64,000 nt of DNA. It comes from Robiginitomaculum_A sp036478535 (lineage in GTDB: Bacteria > Pseudomonadota > Alphaproteobacteria > Caulobacterales > Maricaulaceae). Under the pieces are notes generated by a model. It ran no database searches. It saw only the letters and a program-made list of their open reading frames with translations, and was not told the origin of the DNA. The translations under genes were made by a program, and so were the position numbers. Within the stretch, counting starts at the first letter, position 1. Every line of letters starts with the position of its first letter. Of this stretch, positions 54,818-63,236 are shown in pieces. The stretch is taken from assembly GCA_965224735.1 (NCBI GenBank), contig OZ245059.1, forward strand, positions 2,356,001 to 2,420,000, read 5' to 3'.

Positions 54818-57673
54818 ATGAAAAAAATTCTTATTGGTCTTGGTGTAATCGTGGTTTTACTTCTTGCGGCTCTTTTTATTCTCCCAGGACTTATTCCTTC
54901 CTCCGTCTATAAAGAAAAGATCGAAACCCAAATAAGCAATAGTTTGGGGCGTGAAGTCGTTATCAATGGTGATGTAAAATTATCAGTTCTACCTTCAATT
55001 CGAGCCAAAGCAGGCAAAGTAACCATTGCAAATGCTAATGGCTTTAGTGGCAAGCCCATGGCCAGCATGGAAAGCTTAGAAGCGAAAGTAAAGCTTATCC
55101 CGCTTTTTTCCAAGCAAGTAGAAATCACATCTTTCACCTTAATTGACCCCAAAATTTCGCTGGAGAAAAATAAAAATGGCAATGTGAATTGGGCCTTTGG
55201 CAGCGAGAGTGTGACGCCAAAGCCTGAAGCCCAAAAAGCATTTGCCCGAGATGGACGGTATACGGATTTGCAAATTGTCCTTGGCACATTTTCCCTAAAA
55301 AATGGATCTATCGATTACACGGACACAGCAACAGGTAAAAATCAAAGTTTTACCAATGTGAACATGAAAATGACTATGCCTGGTATGGATAAGCCCATTG
55401 AAGCCAAAGGTGATCTTGTTCTCAATGCAGTGCCTATGGATGTGGTTATTTTATTGGACACTCCGAAATCATTTTTAAATGGACAGGCTGCCCCTTTTAA
55501 AGCCAACATAAAATCCAGCCTTATCAATATTGATGCTAATGGCAAATTCACCCCCTCGCAAAACATCACATTCGAAGCAGGTTTTTCTGCCGATATACCT
55601 TCCATTACAAAACTCAGTAAAACCTTTGGCATTGTCAACCCTTATAGTGCCCTGACTGAAACGGTCTCACTTAAAGGTAACCTAAATTTTGACGGCACAC
55701 GGTTTGCAGCAAAAGATGCGGTTGTATCATTAAAGAGCGACATGCTTACTAATGATTTTCAGGGTGATTTCGTGGCTATGCCCAACCCGTCAGCATCGGG
55801 TAAATTCAAAATGAGTGTTTTGGATATGAACGCGATAAAAACTAGCCTTAACCTTGATATCCCACAACTAGCAGCCATCAATACAATCGATATGAGCGGC
55901 ACACTAGACTCGGACGGCACAATAACCCACGGCAACGATATTGTGCTTAATGTCAATGGCGATCAAATCAAGGCAGGATATAAGGGCAAAGCTACATTTA
56001 AAGGCAAAGCTACATTTAAAGGCAAAACTACGTTTAAGGAAGCCCTTAGTCTTGACGGTAATTTCAGCGCCGAGAGCCCTTCCGTCAGTGCCTTACTCTC
56101 AACCCTTGGTATGGAGGCTATTTCTGGCGTAAATACTCTTGGTGCTTTTAGTGCGAACGGCGACATAAGCGGCACGCCCAATGCCCTTAGTTTTAACGAC
56201 ATAAACGCAACCCTTACGGATGGCCTTCTCAATCTGACTTTCCAAGGCAATGCTACAAAAGCTAAAGATCTCACTTATGATGGATTGCTTAATGTTGACA
56301 TTCCTTCCGTACGCAAACTGGCCGAGAGCACTGGCACAAAACTTGCCCCTGCCACAGACGCTGGATCAATTTATGGCCCGTTCTCCCTTTCGGGCCAAGC
56401 CACAGGATCTGCAACAAGTGCGAAGTTCACAAAGGCGGCTATCAAGCTCGACGCCTTAGAGGGCAGTGGTAATTTTAGCGCCAATTTCGTTGGTAAACCT
56501 TTCATTGAAGGGGTTTTGGATATGAAGGGTTTAGATATCCGCCCCTACCAAGCCGCTATGTATGCCCAGCGTCCCAAAGGTATTCAGCCCTGGAGTGAAA
56601 AACCGCTTAATCTGTCATTCCTAAATATGTTCGACGGAAAATTCACACTCAACTCTCCCAATATGATATTGACCACATTGGAGATGGGCCAAAGCGCAAT
56701 TAAGTCGACCATCAAAAACGGCGTACTGACAACAGACATTCCCAACTTCACTCTTTATGGTGGGCAAGGCAATTTGAACCTTGTCCTCAATGCGAGCGGC
56801 ACTGTTCCGCAAGTCGACATTAACTTCACCCTCAATAATGTAGACGGGAAAAGCTTTCTGGGCGCTGCTGCTGGCTTCACGAAACTTTCTGGCAATACGG
56901 GTACGACTATGAGTTTTAGGGGAAGTGGTCATAGCCAAGCAGAAATTATGCGCTCGCTCAGCGGTAAAGGTAATTTTGAACTGTCAAAAGGTGTTATCTC
57001 TGGCGTGGATATTGGTCAATTTGTAAACGGCATTGAAAGCGCGTTTACAAACCGAGCTTTGCCAGGCGGCATTGGCAAACAATACACAACACCCTTTAAC
57101 ACTCTCAAGGGCCTGTTTAAAGTCAAGGATGGCGTGGCTATCATGGATGATTTTAACATTAAGGCCAACACTGTATTGGTTGAAGGCGGCGGGTCTTTGG
57201 ACATTGGCAAGCAATTTGTTGATTTTAGCTTCCGCCCGCGCCTTTCCAAAGGTAGCGGCCTTGCCACCTTTGGTATTCCCATAAGATTCAAAGGTGGGTT
57301 TGGCTCTGTCCATGCGGGACTCGATACAGGTTTTATGGGCAAAATCGTGGCGGCTCGTGTAAAATCTAAGCTTAAGAACCAAATAACGAAACAAGTCGGA
57401 GGTGATGTAGGCGGTATTATCGGCGGTTTATTGGGCAATTCGCCTGCGCAAGCTAAAAAAGATGGTCAAAATCAGGGTTCTCAAACACCTCAACCCAAAA
57501 CTGATGCCCCTGTTGAACATATTCTAGGTGGTTTGCTTGGCAGTAAGAAAAAAGAAGCCCAGCCGAAGGAAACAAAAACACCCCAGCCAAATCAGACTGC
57601 CCCTAAAAAAGAAGAAACGCCCAAGAAAAAAGAGGACCCTTTGGAAAAAGCATTTGATGATTTGTTCAAATAA
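54818..57673 (+). CDS. AsmA-family protein
   Basis: 951 residues from the ATG at 54818 (GGAG nearby; the frame opens four codons upstream). An N-terminal membrane anchor (ILIGLGVIVVLLLAALFIL) is followed by the AsmA N-terminal pattern ETQISNSLGREVVINGDVKLSVLPSIRAKAGKV. The middle holds long repeated beta-rich segments, and the C-terminal block SGKGNFELSKGVISGVDIGQF and FSFRPRLSKGSG is the AsmA_2-like end. The tail (about 870-951) is Pro/Lys/Gln-rich. AsmA-like proteins of the TamB/VPS13-like superfamily bridge the periplasm and move phospholipids. An 18-bp x3 duplication (55982-56035) gives KGKATF-KGKATF-KGKTTF. Confidence 0.9.
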   Translation: MKKILIGLGVIVVLLLAALFILPGLIPSSVYKEKIETQISNSLGREVVINGDVKLSVLPSIRAKAGKVTIANANGFSGKPMASMESLEAKVKLIPLFSKQVEITSFTLIDPKISLEKNKNGNVNWAFGSESVTPKPEAQKAFARDGRYTDLQIVLGTFSLKNGSIDYTDTATGKNQSFTNVNMKMTMPGMDKPIEAKGDLVLNAVPMDVVILLDTPKSFLNGQAAPFKANIKSSLINIDANGKFTPSQNITFEAGFSADIPSITKLSKTFGIVNPYSALTETVSLKGNLNFDGTRFAAKDAVVSLKSDMLTNDFQGDFVAMPNPSASGKFKMSVLDMNAIKTSLNLDIPQLAAINTIDMSGTLDSDGTITHGNDIVLNVNGDQIKAGYKGKATFKGKATFKGKTTFKEALSLDGNFSAESPSVSALLSTLGMEAISGVNTLGAFSANGDISGTPNALSFNDINATLTDGLLNLTFQGNATKAKDLTYDGLLNVDIPSVRKLAESTGTKLAPATDAGSIYGPFSLSGQATGSATSAKFTKAAIKLDALEGSGNFSANFVGKPFIEGVLDMKGLDIRPYQAAMYAQRPKGIQPWSEKPLNLSFLNMFDGKFTLNSPNMILTTLEMGQSAIKSTIKNGVLTTDIPNFTLYGGQGNLNLVLNASGTVPQVDINFTLNNVDGKSFLGAAAGFTKLSGNTGTTMSFRGSGHSQAEIMRSLSGKGNFELSKGVISGVDIGQFVNGIESAFTNRALPGGIGKQYTTPFNTLKGLFKVKDGVAIMDDFNIKANTVLVEGGGSLDIGKQFVDFSFRPRLSKGSGLATFGIPIRFKGGFGSVHAGLDTGFMGKIVAARVKSKLKNQITKQVGGDVGGIIGGLLGNSPAQAKKDGQNQGSQTPQPKTDAPVEHILGGLLGSKKKEAQPKETKTPQPNQTAPKKEETPKKKEDPLEKAFDDLFK
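55982..56035. repeat. 18-bp unit, three copies, in frame in the AsmA gene
   Basis: AAAGGCAAAGCTACATTT with one to two changes per copy, adding two extra K-G-K-x-T-F blocks to the protein. Confidence 0.9.
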
Positions 57674-57684
57674 TCTTCCCCAAG

Positions 57685-57734
57685 TAGTTATCTCTGGAAA
57701 TAGTTATCTTTGGCCAAATAGTTATCTTTGGAAC
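57685..57734. repeat. Threefold 16-18-bp tandem repeat
   Basis: TAGTTATCTCTGGAAA, TAGTTATCTTTGGCCAAA and TAGTTATCTTTGGAAC lie between the convergent AsmA and astB genes; the last copy reaches into the 3' end of astB. Confidence 0.85.
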
Positions 57735-59062
57735 GAATAAAAACCCGCGCCAAGACCCAGTATTTTTGTAAGTTCATCAAGCGCCGCATAGCTTTCGCGC
57801 ATAAGCGCTGGATCGCCGACAGCGTCCGGCGCTAACTGTTCGCGGTAGTGTTTTTTCACCCATGTGCTTAGTGTTTCAAACATAGCTTCATCAATAAGCA
57901 TTTTTTGGTTAGCCGCTACGCGCTCATCGGGTGTCAGCACAACGCGCAAACGAAGGCACGCAGGCCCTCCGCCATTGCGCATAGACTGGCGCACATCCAC
58001 ATAAATAATCTCACCGATGGGGCCGTTGCCCGATATCAAACGGTCACAATACGCTTTGGTATATGGATTATCTTCGGTTTCAGTTGGCGCTATTAAGGTA
58101 AGCCTTTCCTTACCTGGCAATTGCACAAGCATGGAGTTAAATAGATACGCCGTAATCGCGTCATTAATAGGCACTTCTTCATTGGAAACTTCAACAAATT
58201 GCGGCTCAAACAAACCTTTAGCTGCTTTCTCTATCGCGCTTAATGTCCCTAACCTATCTTCAAACGCGTATTCGTGATAGAAGAGACATTGACGCGCACC
58301 CACGCACACCACATCATTATGAAATGCACCTGCATCAATAACTTTGGCCGCTTGTTTCGCAAATACGGTTCGCGTGCCATCTAGCCCGTGATGCGTCGCG
58401 ATTATATGGCTAGCTTGTAGAGTTTGGCGAGATGGAAATTTAGTGCTCAAATGTTTAAACGCATCGCGCCCATAAACAAATAACTCGACGCCCTGCTTAC
58501 CTTCATCATCACAAAGACGCACATGATTAGCCGCGCCTTCATCTGAATACGTCGATTGCAAAGGCAAAGCATCATGCACCATAAATTTATTTGTATCAGG
58601 AAATGCGGCCTTTAGCGCCTTGCCCGTCTGCTCACTTTCGATTGATCTGTGCAGCATGGTAGAGAGATTAGCAGGCGTGAAATGCAACCGCCCATCCTCG
58701 CAATCTGCTGATGGACTAACGGTTGCAGCATTGGCAGACCACATGGACGAAGCTGATGACATATTGCGAACAAGTAGCGGGTTGGCCATCCATGCGGTTT
58801 TTAAAACCTGCTCATCACTACCGCTAAACCCCATAAGGCGAAGCTGGGTAACATCTGGCCGTGCTTGCGGCGGCAAGACACCTTGTACAAGGCCCGCGCC
58901 GTGCATTCGTTTCATTTTTGCAAGTCCTTGCAGCGCCGCCTCGCGCGGCATGGCAATCAGGCCTTTATTCTTTGCGCTAGCGAGATTTCCTTCTGACAAT
59001 CCGCCATAATTATGAGTTGGGCCAATAAGGCCATCATAATTTGCTTCGCTAGTTTTTAACAT
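57722..59062 (-). CDS. astB: N-succinylarginine dihydrolase
   Basis: 446 residues. EANYDGLIGPTHNYGGLSEGNLASAKNKG at the start and RNGGGPACLRLRVVLT near the end are AstB signatures of the guanidino-modifying (amidinotransferase) fold. It removes two NH3 and CO2 from N2-succinylarginine to give N2-succinylornithine, step 2 of the AST pathway. It overlaps the astD stop by seven bases. The last codons lie in a tandem repeat shared with the intergenic DNA. Confidence 0.95.
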   Translation of the reverse strand: MLKTSEANYDGLIGPTHNYGGLSEGNLASAKNKGLIAMPREAALQGLAKMKRMHGAGLVQGVLPPQARPDVTQLRLMGFSGSDEQVLKTAWMANPLLVRNMSSASSMWSANAATVSPSADCEDGRLHFTPANLSTMLHRSIESEQTGKALKAAFPDTNKFMVHDALPLQSTYSDEGAANHVRLCDDEGKQGVELFVYGRDAFKHLSTKFPSRQTLQASHIIATHHGLDGTRTVFAKQAAKVIDAGAFHNDVVCVGARQCLFYHEYAFEDRLGTLSAIEKAAKGLFEPQFVEVSNEEVPINDAITAYLFNSMLVQLPGKERLTLIAPTETEDNPYTKAYCDRLISGNGPIGEIIYVDVRQSMRNGGGPACLRLRVVLTPDERVAANQKMLIDEAMFETLSTWVKKHYREQLAPDAVGDPALMRESYAALDELTKILGLGAGFYSFQR

Positions 59063-60501
59063 GTGGACATACCTTGCGACTCTATAAACTCGACAGTATC
59101 AGAGATTTGGCTCGCCATAGGCCAAGCACAAAAATCAGCTGCGTAAAAAGCACCTGGATTATGATTGCCAGACGCACCAGGCCCGCCAAATGGCAAAAAT
59201 CCTGCCGCGCCTGTCGTAGCCCGGTTGAAATTAACCACGCCCGCGCGAATTTTACGGGTAAAGATATCCCAATTTTGGACATTATCACTAATGAGTCCCG
59301 CCGAGAGACCAAAGCGCGTATTGTTGGCTTCTGCAATGCCAGCCTCTAAGGAAGCAATCCGTACAATTTGCATAACTGGGCCGAAAATCTCCTCATCAGG
59401 AACGGACACGTCCGTCACATCGACAATTCCTGGCTTGATAAAGGCTTGGCCTCTCTCCATTACTTCAGCCTTACGGATAGTTTTCCCGCCTAATTCTACG
59501 CCGCGTTTTATCACATGAGCAGCAATGCCAGCACTAATCACTGGGCCCATAAAGGCCGTATCTGTATCGTTCCACGCGCCAACTTTAATGCTATCAACCA
59601 TGCCAAGAACCGCGTCCAAAACTTTATCTCCAGCCGCGCCTTCGGGCAACAATATACGGCGTGCACATGTGCATCTTTGCCCAGATGTGATGAAAGCAGA
59701 TTGCGCAATAATACTGGCCGCAGCTTCGGCATTAGCAATATCCCAAACCAAAAGTGGATTATTGCCGCCCATTTCAAGGGCAAGCATAATCTCTGGCCGT
59801 CCGCCAAATTTTTTGTGAATAAACGCACCTGTACTTGCCGAGCCAGTAAAGAGAACACCGTTAAGCTCGTTATGATCCAAAACAGCTACGCCAGTTTCGC
59901 GCGCGCCCTGAACCATATTAATAACGCCTTCTGGAAAACCAGCCGCCGCATATAAGTTCATCATAAATTCACCAACTGCTGGGCATTGCTCAGACGGTTT
60001 ATACACAACCGTATTCCCAGCAATAAGAGCTGGAATGATCTGCCCATTTGGCAGATGGGCAGGAAAGTTATACGGCCCAAGCACTGCCATAATACCATGG
60101 GGACGGTGCCGCAAATCAGCACGGCCAAACCCCGTTTGTGTGCTTGATACCCCCGTGCGTTCATTATAAGCTTTCAGAGAAACGTCCACCTTTCCCGCCA
60201 CAGCGCCCGCTTCTCCAGATGCGTCCCATAATATTTTTCCCGTCTCGCGCGCGATTAATTTTCCAAGTATCCCCTTGGCTTCAAGGGTGAGTTGTTTGAA
60301 TTTTTGCACAATTTCCATGCGCCCTTCCAAAGACATATCAGCCCACGGCGCAAAAGCTTTGCGCGCAGCCCTGTAAGCCGCATCAACATCGTTTGAACTC
60401 GCGCCAATACCTTGCCAGATTATTTCTCCGCTTGCGGGATCGGTGCTTGTAAATTCAGTGCCATGACCCTGCACCCATTTTCCATTGATATAATTTTTCA
60501 T
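59056..60501 (-). CDS. astD: Succinylglutamate-semialdehyde dehydrogenase
   Basis: 481 residues of the aldehyde dehydrogenase family: PYNFPAHLPNGQIIPALIAGNTVVYKPSE (NAD site), LALEMGGNNPLLVW (catalytic Glu) and SGQRCTCARRILLP (catalytic Cys). It oxidises N-succinylglutamate semialdehyde with NAD+, step 4 of AST. Between astA (23 bases) and astB (overlap). Confidence 0.95.
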   Translation of the reverse strand: MKNYINGKWVQGHGTEFTSTDPASGEIIWQGIGASSNDVDAAYRAARKAFAPWADMSLEGRMEIVQKFKQLTLEAKGILGKLIARETGKILWDASGEAGAVAGKVDVSLKAYNERTGVSSTQTGFGRADLRHRPHGIMAVLGPYNFPAHLPNGQIIPALIAGNTVVYKPSEQCPAVGEFMMNLYAAAGFPEGVINMVQGARETGVAVLDHNELNGVLFTGSASTGAFIHKKFGGRPEIMLALEMGGNNPLLVWDIANAEAAASIIAQSAFITSGQRCTCARRILLPEGAAGDKVLDAVLGMVDSIKVGAWNDTDTAFMGPVISAGIAAHVIKRGVELGGKTIRKAEVMERGQAFIKPGIVDVTDVSVPDEEIFGPVMQIVRIASLEAGIAEANNTRFGLSAGLISDNVQNWDIFTRKIRAGVVNFNRATTGAAGFLPFGGPGASGNHNPGAFYAADFCAWPMASQISDTVEFIESQGMSTC

Positions 60502-60524
60502 ATCCGCCTCTATTTTGTTCTATT

Positions 60525-61538
60525 TCACTGCAAAAAAACGCGCACATTTTGACCATTTGAAACACCAAGGGCTTCGACTGTTTTTGGTTTTAGCATGATG
60601 GTCTTGCCATCAAATTCCAATTTTGAATAAACGGCGCGGAAATCTTCGATACGATTATTACTAATCAACCCATTATGGGGCCGCGTCAACGCATCCACTA
60701 TTCTGATTTCTAAAACCTGGCTTTCCTTTACCGTTCTTATTTGGTCACGCGGAACAACCATCGTTGGACCCGCGTCGAATATATCGATACAATGCTCGAA
60801 CCGAAACCCTTCATTTTCCAAAAACCGCCGCGCACCAATCCCATCAGGGTGCGCTTTGCCAATAACAACTTGCGCTTCATCTGATAAAAGTTCTGTATAA
60901 ATCGGGTATTTCGGCATGAGGTCCGTTATAAACTGGTTGTCTGTTTCCGCCGCAATTTTATCAGCTTTAGCAAAATCCATTTTGAAAAATTTACGGCCCA
61001 AAGCTTCCCAAAATGGTGAATACCCACTTGCATCAACCTGCCCGCGTAGCTCTGATATTATAGTCTCCGAGAATCGTTCTGGCTGCGCCGCAATAAACAT
61101 ATAGCGGGCTTGCGAAATAAGTCGCCCTGCCCCAGTGCCGCGCATTTTAGACTTCACAAATAAAGTACCAACCTCGCTTGTTCCCGAATACTCATTGACC
61201 AAAATTAGAACGCCCATATCAAAATGACGCTCAGCAGCTCTGGAGCTTTGCACTATATTGAGAGATTTGAAGCTAAAGAACGGTTTATTGGCCCCAACCT
61301 GCGATTTAACCGCGCTAATACCAACAACTTCGCCCGTTTTACTATCCTCAAGCATAAGCAAATGGATCAGGTCTTCGGGCTTTGTCACTTTGGCCTTAAA
61401 ACTTTTTACTGATTTTTTCAAACGAGCTTCCAAATCAGCATTTGAAACAGCCAAAGATGTAAACCCTGGGCCAGCGAGTTTCGCTAAACCTATAAAAGCA
61501 TCCAAATCATCCAGGCGTGCGGGGCGAACTATGAGCAT
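60525..61538 (-). CDS. astA: Arginine N-succinyltransferase
   Basis: 337 residues. MLIVRPARLDDLDAFIGLAKLAGPGFTSL is the typical start; GTLFVKSKMRGTGAGRLISQARYMFIAAQPERF and SEIRGQVD-like ISELRGQVDASGYSPFWEALGRKFF are AstA blocks. It uses succinyl-CoA to succinylate the alpha-amine of arginine, step 1 of AST. It overlaps the M20 gene by ten bases, showing co-translation. Confidence 0.95.
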   Translation of the reverse strand: MLIVRPARLDDLDAFIGLAKLAGPGFTSLAVSNADLEARLKKSVKSFKAKVTKPEDLIHLLMLEDSKTGEVVGISAVKSQVGANKPFFSFKSLNIVQSSRAAERHFDMGVLILVNEYSGTSEVGTLFVKSKMRGTGAGRLISQARYMFIAAQPERFSETIISELRGQVDASGYSPFWEALGRKFFKMDFAKADKIAAETDNQFITDLMPKYPIYTELLSDEAQVVIGKAHPDGIGARRFLENEGFRFEHCIDIFDAGPTMVVPRDQIRTVKESQVLEIRIVDALTRPHNGLISNNRIEDFRAVYSKLEFDGKTIMLKPKTVEALGVSNGQNVRVFLQ

Positions 61539-62830
61539 GTGGTATCCTTAATAAAATTTAGAGCAAGGTCTTTAGCTTTTACGGCATTAAATTCTCCACT
61601 AGCAATTTTCATGAGTATCAAGGCCGAAAGCTGCGCGCGTTCTACCAGGCTATTAATTTTCATAAACTCACGGTCAGAATGGATATCGCCGCCGCGAACA
61701 CCTAATGTATCCACATTTGGACAGCCACTAGCCCATAAATTATTGCCTTCGCAAACACCGCCGCTGGGTTTCCACTTAATACTAATCCCAAGTGCATCCC
61801 CAGCCTGCTTAACCCAATCAAAGACCATTGCATTTGCGGGAGCCATCGGTTTGGGCGGCCTTGTGAAAGCACCCGTAAGCTCGGCGTTATAGCCCTCCAT
61901 GCAATTAATATCCGCTATGAGAGATTCGATTTTTCCAAGTATCCATTTCTGATCTTCAATTTTTTGTAAGCGAATATTAAAGCGCCCTACGGCAAGTTCG
62001 GGAACAATATTGACCGCGCCGCCGCCATCAATCTTTCCCACGTTAAAAGTCACGCCCTCTCGCTGGCCATTAAGATCATCAAGCGCTGTCGCAAAATGAG
62101 CCATAGCGACGATAGCATTACGCCCTAAATGATGTTCGCGCCCCGCATGGGCAGCACGGCCTTTTATAATCAGTGCGAAATTGCCACTACCCTTGCGCGC
62201 ACCTGCCATAGATCCATCCGATAAAGACGGTTCATAAGTCAGGCCGATATGAGATTTATGACCGAGTTTAGCTAATAAAGGCGCTGATCCTGGTGATCCT
62301 ATTTCCTCATCTGGACTTAGAAGCACACTATAACCAATGTTTTTAGCGTTTTCACTGGCTTCGAAAGCTTCTAGCGCGCTCAGCATGACCAATATACCGC
62401 CCTTCATATCAGCAACGCCAGGTCCGCCAAGTGTTTCACTGTCGATCATCGCCGTTTTTTGGAAATGGCTATCCTTGGGGAAAACCGTATCATAATGCCC
62501 CGTAAAAACCACTTGTATTGGCGCTTTTGGACGCACACTTAACAAAACGGCTGGTTCATATTGTACAGATTCTTTAATGCCACTATTCGCGACATACTCG
62601 CCTGTTTTAAGGTCAGGTTGGGTTAGAATGCCTGGAAGATATGAAAAGGATTTTACTAAAATACCACGCATTTCACTAAGGCCCTCAGAATTGCGGCTTC
62701 CTGAATTAATATGTGACCAAGTACGCAGTGTTTCAAGCATTTTCGGCCCAAGACTAGAGAGGGCATCCAAACACTTTTGTTCATCTTTTGATACAGACAA
62801 GCCTGCCGTATTATTCTGTATGTTGCTCAT
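61529..62830 (-). CDS. M20-family metallohydrolase of the ast operon
   Basis: 433 residues from the ATG at 62830; the open frame upstream to 62887 has no ribosome site. VVFTGHYDTVFPKDSHF (His-x-Asp), GPGVADMKGGILVMLSALEAF, LLSPDEEIGSPGSAP (catalytic Glu pair) and GGVCEGNNLWASGCPNVDTLGV show a dinuclear-zinc M20 carboxypeptidase/deacylase (CPG2-like). It is first in M20-astA-astD-astB. The normal last AST enzyme, AstE (an M14-type desuccinylase), is not in the window, so this protein may remove the succinyl group from succinylglutamate. That is inference from position and chemistry. Confidence 0.85.
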   Translation of the reverse strand: MSNIQNNTAGLSVSKDEQKCLDALSSLGPKMLETLRTWSHINSGSRNSEGLSEMRGILVKSFSYLPGILTQPDLKTGEYVANSGIKESVQYEPAVLLSVRPKAPIQVVFTGHYDTVFPKDSHFQKTAMIDSETLGGPGVADMKGGILVMLSALEAFEASENAKNIGYSVLLSPDEEIGSPGSAPLLAKLGHKSHIGLTYEPSLSDGSMAGARKGSGNFALIIKGRAAHAGREHHLGRNAIVAMAHFATALDDLNGQREGVTFNVGKIDGGGAVNIVPELAVGRFNIRLQKIEDQKWILGKIESLIADINCMEGYNAELTGAFTRPPKPMAPANAMVFDWVKQAGDALGISIKWKPSGGVCEGNNLWASGCPNVDTLGVRGGDIHSDREFMKINSLVERAQLSALILMKIASGEFNAVKAKDLALNFIKDTTCS

Positions 62831-62906
62831 AAAGCCCCAATATGGATTCGAATTAAAACAAGTATTCAATCTAACAAATTTAAACACTAATCATAGTGGC
62901 AGATAT

Positions 62907-62942
62907 AAAAAAACGCCTTGAAAATCACGTCTCGGGGCGTCA
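62907..62942 (-). terminator. Weak intrinsic terminator of the dead ompA copy
   Basis: On the minus strand GACGCC pairs with GGCGT(T) over an 18-base loop and is followed by seven T. Confidence 0.5.
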
Positions 62943-63090
62943 TATTTTATATCCCAATTATTCGATTGCTGAATAAAGACACTATTGCCTGGAATAAGGC
63001 GAATTATTACTTCCGTACGGCGGTTAAGTGAATAGCGCACCCATTGCCCGTAACAACAGCCAAAGCTGTTTCGCCTTTAGCAAATTTCAT
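62940..63090 (-). pseudogene. C-terminal remnant of a second OmpA-domain gene
   Basis: The minus strand reads KFAKGETALAVVTGNG, then after a one-base loss VRYSLNRRTEVIIRLIPGNS. The live gene next door has GKGETELFIDTGDGVKEQLNRRTEVLIRL at the same place. Only this end of the OmpA domain remains. It points to an old tandem duplication of ompA followed by decay. Confidence 0.8.
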
Positions 63091-63096
63091 CACATT

Positions 63097-63159
63097 CACT
63101 ATGCTTAGAGAGTGCGGCACTATGCTTAGATAGCATGGCACTATGCTTAGATAGCGTGG
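63097..63159. repeat. 21-bp unit, three direct copies
   Basis: CACTATGCTTAGATAGCATGG with 2-5 changes between copies, contiguous. It lies between the live ompA terminator and the ompA relic. No spacers. Confidence 0.9.
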
Positions 63160-63183
63160 ATAGTAAACACTTGCCAATCAAAG

Positions 63184-63215
63184 CAAAAAAAAGCCCGACC
63201 AAAAGGTCAGGCTTC
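63184..63215 (-). terminator. Intrinsic terminator of ompA
   Basis: On the minus strand AAGCCTGACC-TTTT-GGTCGGGCTT is followed by TTTTT; one mismatch in a 10-bp stem. Confidence 0.88.
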
Positions 63216-63236
63216 TAGAATCAAATTCAGTGTTAT

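Noticed and set aside
63097..63159. Three 21-bp direct repeats as a CRISPR array
   Set aside because: The units are contiguous with no spacers and there are no cas genes; this is a simple tandem repeat.
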